Source of the DNA: Bacteroidia bacterium
GTDB lineage: Bacteria > Bacteroidota > Bacteroidia > Bacteroidales > Paludibacteraceae
Direction: 5' to 3'
DNA length: 64,000 nt
NCBI GenBank assembly: GCA_009930305.1
Contig: RZYM01000003.1
Location: 62,001-126,000, forward strand
Below are positions 57,353-64,000 of this stretch, one piece after another. The first letter of the stretch is position 1. Every line of letters begins with the position of its first letter. Position numbers and translations under genes: made by a program. The notes under the pieces are model-generated. The model searched no databases. It saw only the letters and a list, made by a program, of their open reading frames with translations, and was not told the DNA's origin.

Positions 57353-58291
57353 ATGGATTTACGCATATCCATACTTATACCTACCTACAATCAGCCCTTA
57401 TATATTAAGAGATCTGTTGACAGTGCATTAGCTCAAGATTATCCTAATATAGAAGTAATTGTATCTGACGACAGTTCGTCTGACGATACAAAAAATATTC
57501 TTAAAGAAATAACAGACAAGCGTTTTATATACATTCGCAACAATCCGCGATTAGGACGTGTAGCAAATTATAAAACTTGCTTATATAAATACAGCACAGG
57601 CTCGTGGGCATTAAATCTTGATGGAGATGACTATTTAACAGATTCCCATTTTATATCTGATGCAGTAAATTTAATTAAAAGCTACAATGATAAAAATTTA
57701 GTTTTTGTTCAGGCAGGAGGTTATTTGATTGATATAGATGGGAACAAAAAGGGCCAAAGAATGCCCGAAATCAAAACTGAACATTGTATAGTAAGTGGCA
57801 AGCAATATATTTACGATTTTGCTAAAAAACGTAGATTCTTGCATCTTACAAGTTTATATAATACAGCCACTGCTAAAAACATTGATTTTTATAGATATGA
57901 TATTTTATCTACCGACTTAGAATCATTCTTACGCCTTGCTTTGCTAGGTAATGTGGCATTACTTAATAAAAATGTTGGAGTATGGTTTCAACATGGCAAA
58001 AATACATCGTCATCTTCATCAATAAAGAAAAAATTAGAAAACACGCTATGGATAGATTCTGTTCGCAACTTTGCTTTACAAACAAAAACGCTGACAAAAT
58101 TTAAAGCAAACATTTGGTGTTATATTGTAAAGCAACAGGAATTAACAGGCTACTTTATGGTTGAAATAAGCGGAAGTAAAAACAGACTGAAAACACTATG
58201 GTGGATTTTTGTTCACTATCCGGCTACTTTTTTCTTCCCTGTTTTTGTAAAAAAACTAATCGACTATAATTTCAGACAATTGCTCGGTTAA
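57353..58291 (+). CDS. Glycosyltransferase family 2 protein
   Basis: 312 residues from the ATG at MDLRISILIPTYNQ, 2 bp after the previous stop; an upstream TTG extension of nine codons would overlap the preceding gene. GT-A fold: ILIPTYNQP, VSDDSSSDDT and the metal-binding NLDGDDYL near residues 90-97. Sugar and acceptor unknown. Its 3' end overlaps by 36 bp the oppositely transcribed glycosyltransferase. Confidence 0.9.
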   Translation: MDLRISILIPTYNQPLYIKRSVDSALAQDYPNIEVIVSDDSSSDDTKNILKEITDKRFIYIRNNPRLGRVANYKTCLYKYSTGSWALNLDGDDYLTDSHFISDAVNLIKSYNDKNLVFVQAGGYLIDIDGNKKGQRMPEIKTEHCIVSGKQYIYDFAKKRRFLHLTSLYNTATAKNIDFYRYDILSTDLESFLRLALLGNVALLNKNVGVWFQHGKNTSSSSSIKKKLENTLWIDSVRNFALQTKTLTKFKANIWCYIVKQQELTGYFMVEISGSKNRLKTLWWIFVHYPATFFFPVFVKKLIDYNFRQLLG

Positions 58292-59530
58292 AAATTTGCG
58301 GGAATAATACTTTGAATTATAATTTAAGCAGCAAATTTCATTGTTATATACTTTTTCAATAAAATTTGATAAAGACAAGCTATCACCATATGCGAATACA
58401 CCATTCATTCCGCATTTATTAATTATATTCGCAGCGTCGCCATTGACGGGTCCAACTAAAGCTATTTGTTGTTTTGCCGCAATGTATTCAAATAATTTAC
58501 CGGTTAAAATTCCCTTGTTATCACTTATATTCGGAATTATAAGCAACAAAATATCAGATGATAACATATAAGAAACAGCCGTTTTATGTGGAACATAATC
58601 TACATATTCAATCTTTAAACCTAAATTGTCTAACTTGTCTTTACTACCCTGATAAACTTGTCCTACAAAACGTATCAATAATTTTTGTTTAATTGTTTTA
58701 GATAATTGTTTTACGGCAGCAATAAATGTATCAATTTCGTACTGCGGACTTAAAACTCCTATATAAGAAATCACAAAATTTGAATTGTCTTTATTCGTTT
58801 CTACATTAGAAAAATCGTCTTCGTCATATCCGTTTGATATTACATTTATCTTGCCTTTTACATCAACTTTTTTTTCGAACATGCTTTTGCATGATTCGCT
58901 AACTGTAATTATCTTATCGGCAGTTTTCAAAACTTGAATTTCGTAATGTTTGTTGATATAACGAGCAAGTTTTGTTTGATACAAATCTTTATTATAATAG
59001 ATTTCAGTCCAAGGGTCACGTAAATCAGCAATCCATTTAATTGCAGGAAAACGTTTCTTCAATTTTAAACCTATAAGCTGTGTTGAATGCGGTGGACTTG
59101 TTGTTATAAATGTTTGAATATTCTCTTGCTCTATTATCTCGCAAGCCTTTTTATATGCATATCTGTTCCATCCTCTCCTAGGGTCAGGCAAGAAGAAATT
59201 TCCTCGTACAAAACGTGATATTTTTTGAAAAAGATTAGGTTTCTTCTCGTTCGAAAAGCCCCCATAGGGTACTTCTTTTGTAGGAGATATTTTTTTATAT
59301 AAAGATAGAATTTCGCGAGTTTTTGTTTTTTCGACTCTTAAATCTTTGGCTACATCCACCATCAAAGAATCATCATATTGGGGATACGAAGCATAATGTT
59401 CATCAACAGTAAGCACTATTGGTTCAACATTGAATTCTGGCAGATACTTAACGAATTTAAGCCATCTTTGGACTCCTGATCCACCACTTGGAGGAAAATA
59501 ATATGTAATGATTAATATCTTTTTTTCCAT
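58256..59530 (-). CDS. Glycosyltransferase family 4-like protein
   Basis: 424 residues. The N terminus KKILIITYYFPPSGGSGVQRW is a typical GT4 first strand and Gly-rich loop. WIADLRDPW lies near residue 168, and the C-terminal domain carries SYIGVLSPQYEID and GILTGKLFEYIAAKQQIALVG. It is read alone leftwards, with its -7 box almost touching the ATG. It converges with and overlaps the family 2 gene. Confidence 0.88.
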   Translation of the reverse strand: MEKKILIITYYFPPSGGSGVQRWLKFVKYLPEFNVEPIVLTVDEHYASYPQYDDSLMVDVAKDLRVEKTKTREILSLYKKISPTKEVPYGGFSNEKKPNLFQKISRFVRGNFFLPDPRRGWNRYAYKKACEIIEQENIQTFITTSPPHSTQLIGLKLKKRFPAIKWIADLRDPWTEIYYNKDLYQTKLARYINKHYEIQVLKTADKIITVSESCKSMFEKKVDVKGKINVISNGYDEDDFSNVETNKDNSNFVISYIGVLSPQYEIDTFIAAVKQLSKTIKQKLLIRFVGQVYQGSKDKLDNLGLKIEYVDYVPHKTAVSYMLSSDILLLIIPNISDNKGILTGKLFEYIAAKQQIALVGPVNGDAANIINKCGMNGVFAYGDSLSLSNFIEKVYNNEICCLNYNSKYYSRKFLTEQLSEIIVD

Positions 59531-59534
59531 AATG

Positions 59535-59542
59535 CAAAGGTA
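59535..59542 (-). promoter_or_regulatory. -7 box of the leftward glycosyltransferase, almost on the start codon
   Basis: On the minus strand TACCTTTG matches TAnnTTTG and ends 4 bp before the ATG (59530). The transcript should start at, or within a few bases of, the start codon. Confidence 0.55.
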
Positions 59543-59592
59543 ACAAAAAAATAATACTGCTCTTCATTTCGCTATTATTAAGCATCATAACA

Positions 59593-59623
59593 TTGTGTTT
59601 TCTGTTTATTTTTTGTATTTTTG
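59593..59623 (+). promoter_or_regulatory. Probable promoter of cdd
   Basis: TATTTTTG (59616-59623) matches the -7 consensus. A TTG (59593-59595, in ATTG) lies 20 bp upstream. The ATG of cdd is 13 bp downstream of the -7 box. Confidence 0.55.
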
Positions 59624-59636
59624 CAATCTTAAATTT

Positions 59637-60104
59637 ATGGACAAAACTTTGCAACATATTAATAGTGAAAATTTAACAGGATACCGCAAAGAACTTGTTG
59701 AAAAAGCAAAAAGCGCAGCTCTTAAAGCATACGCTCCATATTCTAATTTTAAAATTGGCGCTGCCGTACTAATGTCTGATGGACAAATATATACAGCATC
59801 CAATCAAGAAAATGCCGCATTTGGAGAATGTATATGCGCAGAACGTGTTACCCTACTATATGCTACTGCAAATAATCCGGATGTTGCACCCAAAGCAATG
59901 GCAATTGCTGCAATTAACAATGGTAGTTTTACAGAGCAAATTATCACTCCTTGCGGTGCTTGCAGACAAGTGTTTGCAGAAATGGAGAAACGCTATAAAT
60001 CCCCTATTGAACTAATCTTGTATAGTACAAACGAATCTGTTCTTGTTAATTCTGCTGCAGATTTACTTCCGCTTTCATTTTCATACGGAATAATGGAACA
60101 ATAA
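59637..60104 (+). CDS. cdd: Cytidine deaminase
   Basis: 155 residues from the ATG at MDKTLQHINS; an upstream ATG-less extension covers the promoter. Zinc enzyme deaminating cytidine/deoxycytidine to uridine. The zinc and proton-shuttle motif is CICAERVTLL and the second pair of Cys ligands is PCGACRQV. YAPYSNFKIGAAV is the substrate loop. Compact tetrameric class. It is 3 bp upstream of the LptF/G gene. Confidence 0.93.
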   Translation: MDKTLQHINSENLTGYRKELVEKAKSAALKAYAPYSNFKIGAAVLMSDGQIYTASNQENAAFGECICAERVTLLYATANNPDVAPKAMAIAAINNGSFTEQIITPCGACRQVFAEMEKRYKSPIELILYSTNESVLVNSAADLLPLSFSYGIMEQ

Positions 60105-60107
60105 ATC

Positions 60108-61601
60108 ATGCCGTTGATAAAGCAAATACATAAATACGTAATAAATAGTTTTTTAAGAACATTTGCCATAACGTTTTTAGGCAGTATTTTTGTATTGGTC
60201 ATGCAGTTTATGTTCAGATATGTTGACGACTTGGTTGGTAAAGGCGTAGGCATAGGCGTTTTGGCAGAATTTTTCTTGTATGCTGCATTATCAATTATTC
60301 CAATAGCACTACCTCTATCAATATTATTAGGTTCTCTAATGACTTATGGAAATTTAGGCGAAAGATTTGAGTTATTAGCTATGAAGGCTGCAGGAGTTTC
60401 ATTATTTCATAGTATGCGTTCATTAATTATACTCATTTCATTCATCTCTGTAGCTAGTTTCTTTTTTGCTGATAATGTCTTGCCTAAAACGCAAGTCCGA
60501 ATGTGGACACTACTATTCTCTATACGCGAAAAATCGCCGGAATTGGATATACCTGAAGGTTCATTTTATAACGGAATATCAGGAAGAAACCTGTACGTTG
60601 GTGATAAAGAAGGCCACTTTCTAAAAGATATTATAATATACGATTATTCTCGCGGATTCAACAATACAAGTATCATTATTGCAGATACAGGAACAATTCA
60701 ATTATCTAAAGACAAACAATATTTAATGTTAAACCTAACAAACGGCGAAACATTTGAAAATATGCAGCAAGGAAATTCTTCAGGCGACACTAAAATAATT
60801 CCATACAGAAGAGAAACCTTTAAACAAAAAAATATCGTTATTGATTTTGATGCCAATTTTAAAGAAATGAGTTCCGAATTTTTGGAAGGTCAATATGTTA
60901 GTAAAAACACAACTCAGCTACAATATACCATAGACTCAATTAGCAATAGATTGGATTCTACTTCAACTGTATACAAAAACAAGAATGTTAATCGTAACTA
61001 CTTTGAAAATGGCGGTAATGCAAAAATGATTGTAAAAGCAATAGATACAACCGATATCCAAAAATATGATTATAAAATTGCATATTATCAACTTGATAGT
61101 TTACAAAAGATAAAATTAATTGAAAATGCTATGTCAAGAGTAGCTAGTGTTAACAGTGAAATTTTGTATAGGGCATCAACATATGATTGGGACATGGGAG
61201 AGATTAGAAAGCATGCAATAGAATGGTATAAAAGGTTTACCCTATCTTTTGCCTGTTTAATCTTTTTATTTATCGGTGCGCCACTTGGAGCCATCATACG
61301 TAAAGGCGGTATGGGAATTCCAATTGTTATATCAACAATTCTATTTATTGTATATTACATCATAGACAATGCCGGTTATAAAATGGCACGAGAAGGTATC
61401 TGGCCGGTACCTGCGGGTATGTGGCTAAGTGCTGCGGTCTTGCTTCCATTCGGAATATTACTAACATATATGGCAGCAACGGATTCAACTTTTATGTCGG
61501 GTGAAGCTATGATGATTTCAATTAAAAAGTTTTTTCGCAAAGAAAATATTATCTTTGTATATTATAAGAAAATCAAACAAAAACTTAGATTATGCCGTTA
61601 A
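60108..61601 (+). CDS. LptF/LptG-family permease (YjgP/YjgQ)
   Basis: 497 residues. Three N-terminal transmembrane helices, then a periplasmic jellyroll domain from about residue 135 to 370. Three C-terminal helices follow, with [20 protein letters not shown], the family signature. LptF/G partner with LptB to extract lipopolysaccharide from the inner membrane. Which of the two it is cannot be decided from sequence alone. It overlaps ribBA by 10 bp. Confidence 0.92.
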   Translation: MPLIKQIHKYVINSFLRTFAITFLGSIFVLVMQFMFRYVDDLVGKGVGIGVLAEFFLYAALSIIPIALPLSILLGSLMTYGNLGERFELLAMKAAGVSLFHSMRSLIILISFISVASFFFADNVLPKTQVRMWTLLFSIREKSPELDIPEGSFYNGISGRNLYVGDKEGHFLKDIIIYDYSRGFNNTSIIIADTGTIQLSKDKQYLMLNLTNGETFENMQQGNSSGDTKIIPYRRETFKQKNIVIDFDANFKEMSSEFLEGQYVSKNTTQLQYTIDSISNRLDSTSTVYKNKNVNRNYFENGGNAKMIVKAIDTTDIQKYDYKIAYYQLDSLQKIKLIENAMSRVASVNSEILYRASTYDWDMGEIRKHAIEWYKRFTLSFACLIFLFIGAPLGAIIRKGGMGIPIVISTILFIVYYIIDNAGYKMAREGIWPVPAGMWLSAAVLLPFGILLTYMAATDSTFMSGEAMMISIKKFFRKENIIFVYYKKIKQKLRLCR

Positions 61602-62794
61602 ACACCATTAAAGAAGCCATTGAAGACTTCAAAAAAGGTAATTTTTTAATTGTTGTAGATGATGAAGATCGCGAAAATGAAGGTGATTTTATAATTGCAG
61701 CTGAAAAAATAACACCTGAAAAAGTTAATTTTATGCTCAAGAACGGGCGTGGTGTCTTATGCGCACCAATCACTGAAGAGCGCTGTCAAGAATTAGAATT
61801 AGACCGTCAGGTTAGTAACAACACATCTATATTAGGGACTCCATTTACTATTACCATTGATAAGCTTGATGGATGTACAACAGGTGTTTCTGCAGCAGAT
61901 CGTGCAGCAACAATCAAAGCTCTAGCCGATCCTAATTCAACACCTAATACATTTGGTCGTCCCGGTCATATTAACCCTTTATATGCAAAAATTAAAGGTG
62001 TGTTACGCAGACCCGGACATACTGAGGCTGCAATAGATTTAGCTCGTTTAGCAGGTATGTATCCGGCTGCAGCTTTAATTGAGATTATGAACGAAGATGG
62101 CACGATGGCTCGTATGCCTGACTTACAGAAAGTTGCTGAAAAGTTCAACATAAAAATAATCACCATTAAAAATTTAATTGCATACAGAATTCAATTAGAA
62201 TCAATCGTAGAAAAAGGAACTGAAGTTCACTTACCTACTCAATATGGAGATTTTCATTTAATTCCATTTCGTCAAAAATCAAATGGTCAGGAACATATAG
62301 TGCTTAAAAAAGGTACATGGACCGAAGATGAAGCCGTATTAGTTAGAGTTCACTCATCATGTGCTACAGGTGATATATTCGGGTCATTAAAATGCGAATG
62401 TGGTGAACAATTACACAAAGCAATGCAAATGATAGAGAAAGAAGGGAAAGGTGTTATTGTGTATATGAATCAAGAAGGGCGTGGCATCGGTCTAATGAAT
62501 AAAATTAAAGCTTACGCTCTACAAGAGCAAGGAATGGACACTGTTGATGCAAATATACATTTAGGATTTGATGCTGATGAACGCGATTATGGAGTTGGTG
62601 CAAGTATACTCCATGAAATTGGTATCAAAAAGATGCGACTAATTACCAACAACCCTGTAAAACGTATCGGACTTGAGGGCTATGGATTACAAATTGTAGA
62701 AAACATTCCTATTGAAGTAGGTATAAATAAATACAACGAGAAATACATGCGCACCAAGAAAGAAAGGATGGGACACACATTAAAATCAGTTTAG
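61592..62794 (+). CDS. ribBA: Bifunctional 3,4-DHBP synthase / GTP cyclohydrolase II
   Basis: 400 residues. The N-terminal RibB half makes dihydroxybutanone phosphate: [12 protein letters not shown] and [16 protein letters not shown]. The C-terminal RibA half from about 205 opens GTP: the zinc Cys are in [18 protein letters not shown], and [11 protein letters not shown] is the catalytic loop. Both start riboflavin synthesis. No FMN riboswitch is present; it starts within the lptF/G gene. Confidence 0.96.
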   Translation: MPLNTIKEAIEDFKKGNFLIVVDDEDRENEGDFIIAAEKITPEKVNFMLKNGRGVLCAPITEERCQELELDRQVSNNTSILGTPFTITIDKLDGCTTGVSAADRAATIKALADPNSTPNTFGRPGHINPLYAKIKGVLRRPGHTEAAIDLARLAGMYPAAALIEIMNEDGTMARMPDLQKVAEKFNIKIITIKNLIAYRIQLESIVEKGTEVHLPTQYGDFHLIPFRQKSNGQEHIVLKKGTWTEDEAVLVRVHSSCATGDIFGSLKCECGEQLHKAMQMIEKEGKGVIVYMNQEGRGIGLMNKIKAYALQEQGMDTVDANIHLGFDADERDYGVGASILHEIGIKKMRLITNNPVKRIGLEGYGLQIVENIPIEVGINKYNEKYMRTKKERMGHTLKSV

Positions 62795-62864
62795 TAAAAA
62801 AAATATTTGTTTAGTAATAATTTTTTTTGTAACATTGCAGCCGGAACGCAACATTACAAAATAT

Positions 62865-62907
62865 AAAAAACAATCATAGCAAAATTCTGCTGTGATTGTT
62901 TTTTTTT
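62865..62907 (+). terminator. Intrinsic terminator after ribBA
   Basis: Stem AAAAAACAATCA (from about 62865) with TGATTGTTTTTT (from 62892), helped by AGCA/TGCT inside, followed by a run of T's. It ends the cdd-lptF/G-ribBA transcript and, with T's on both strands, could work either way. Confidence 0.8.
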
Positions 62908-62981
62908 GTATTGTTATTACAAGAAATTCAGCTATTAGTAACATATATAAGTGAAGTTGATATTTTAAACTTCTAATAATT

Positions 62982-64000
62982 ATGAAAAAAAATATACTCA
63001 TTTTATGCATCATCACATTGTTCTCTTCTTGTAATCACACTTACAAAGATGGTGATACATGTGATATGTCAATATCTGAATTGCAAGACAAAATTAAAGG
63101 CGGTTGGGCTGGACAAACTATTGGATGTACATACGGAGGACACACCGAATTTCAATACAATGGAACCATTATTAATGATTATGTGCCCATTCCATGGACT
63201 CAAGGTTATATAAAATGGTGGTACGACAATGCTCCCGGTTTATACGATGATGTTTATATGGATTTGACATTTGTGTCTGTTATTGATAAATTAGGATTAG
63301 ATGCTCCGATTGACTCTTTTGCCGTTAAATTTGCGAACTCTCCATATCCTTTATGGCATGCAAATCAGGCAGCAAGATATAATATATTAAATGGTATTAT
63401 GCCACCATCTTCTGGTTATTGGAAGAACAATCCTCATGCAGATGATATTGATTATCAAATCGAAGCAGATTTTGCTGGATTAATGTCTCCATGTATGCCT
63501 AATTACGCTTCTGAGATATCAAACAAAGTTGGTCACATTATGAATTATGGTAATGGATGGTATGGTGGCGTATTTATTGGTGCCATGTATTCATTGGCTT
63601 TTGTTTCGGATGATGTTAATGAAATTGTTAAAGAAGCTCTTAAAACAATCCCAACACAAAGCACTTTTTACAAATGCATTTCAGATGTAATAAAATGGAA
63701 AAAGAAGTACCCTACTGATTGGAAAGCTACATGGTTCGAAGTTGAAAGGAAATGGACTGCAGACATATCTTGTCCGGATGGTGTATATAAACCTTTTAAC
63801 ATTGATGCAATGGTTAATAGTGCATACGTAGTTATTGGATTACTATATGGTAATGGTGATTTTGCAAAAACTATTGACATTGCCACACGCTGCGGACAAG
63901 ACTCTGATTGTAATCCAGCATCAGCCGCCGGAATTTTAGGAGTTATGATAGGATATGATGCGATTCCTGATTATTGGAAAACGAATCTTAAAGAAGTCGA
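62982..64000 (+). CDS. ADP-ribosylglycohydrolase-family lipoprotein, N-terminal part
   Basis: The frame opens at the ATG (62982) and runs off the right edge: 339 codons seen. The lipoprotein signal MKKNILILCIITLFSSC puts the modified Cys at residue 17. ADP-ribosylglycohydrolase features are KGGWAGQTIGCTYGGHTE, the acidic LYDDVYMDLTF, HADDIDYQ and, near residue 306, RCGQDSDCNPASAAGILG with the metal-binding Asp residues. The family removes ADP-ribose; secreted Bacteroidetes members act on unknown, possibly glycosidic, substrates. The C terminus is outside the window. Confidence 0.85.
   Translation, partial: MKKNILILCIITLFSSCNHTYKDGDTCDMSISELQDKIKGGWAGQTIGCTYGGHTEFQYNGTIINDYVPIPWTQGYIKWWYDNAPGLYDDVYMDLTFVSVIDKLGLDAPIDSFAVKFANSPYPLWHANQAARYNILNGIMPPSSGYWKNNPHADDIDYQIEADFAGLMSPCMPNYASEISNKVGHIMNYGNGWYGGVFIGAMYSLAFVSDDVNEIVKEALKTIPTQSTFYKCISDVIKWKKKYPTDWKATWFEVERKWTADISCPDGVYKPFNIDAMVNSAYVVIGLLYGNGDFAKTIDIATRCGQDSDCNPASAAGILGVMIGYDAIPDYWKTNLKEV

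Overview
The window is AT-rich chromosomal DNA from a Bacteroidota bacterium, most likely order Bacteroidales. Three things point there. The F1Fo ATPase operon starts with atpD-atpC. Bacteroidetes-type promoters (TTTG, 19-21 bp, TAnnTTTG) occur upstream of many genes. Gene families such as DUF3078, an ApgM-like protein beside threonine synthase, and LeuS with HIGH and KMSKS in the Bacteroidetes arrangement also fit. I saw no tRNA, rRNA, insertion sequence or prophage.

Layout. 1-7.8 kb: end of trmD; a leftward pyrK-pyrD-DUF3078 unit; an XRE regulator facing mazG across a 581-bp gap with eight copies of a TACA-NN-TGTA palindrome; fabH-fabK; a secreted rhodanese. 7.9-19.1 kb: a small secreted protein built of VESF repeats, then a complete type I-B CRISPR-Cas locus. 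Its 27-repeat array (26 spacers) lies downstream of cas6-cas8b-cas7-cas5-cas3-cas4-cas1-cas2, all reading left, with the leader between cas2 and the array. 19.4-29.6 kb: glycerate kinase, the nine-gene ATP synthase operon and an acyl-CoA synthetase. 29.8-36.7 kb: an ECF sigma factor, a 51-codon ORF, then rpe-comEC-nrnA-apgM-thrC-DUF2007. 36.8-43.6 kb: a leftward leuA-leuC-leuD-cimA-mgsA-leuB operon with a leader-peptide attenuator. 43.8-51.7 kb: M23 peptidase lipoprotein, CDF metal transporter, pyruvate phosphate dikinase, yggS-DUF721-recF, prohibitin-family protein. 51.9-64 kb: leuS, a flippase and three glycosyltransferases, cytidine deaminase, an LptF/G permease, ribBA, and the start of an ADP-ribosylglycohydrolase-like lipoprotein cut by the window edge.

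How parts work together. The leu operon holds enzymes for leucine and, through a citramalate synthase-like enzyme plus LeuCD and LeuB, probably isoleucine. Its 19-residue leader peptide has five Ile and three Leu codons and ends inside one arm of a predicted antiterminator that competes with an intrinsic terminator, so the operon appears tuned to both amino acids. In the CRISPR array two pairs of spacers are near-copies of each other, and most differences lie at the leader-side (seed) end. This is what repeated acquisition against a mutating target would leave behind. The XRE gene's own consensus promoter overlaps one of the palindromes, so autorepression is likely.

The most interesting items are the leu attenuator, the near-duplicate spacers, the operator-rich XRE/mazG gap, the VESF-repeat protein beside the array, and the hairpin next to the first CRISPR repeat.
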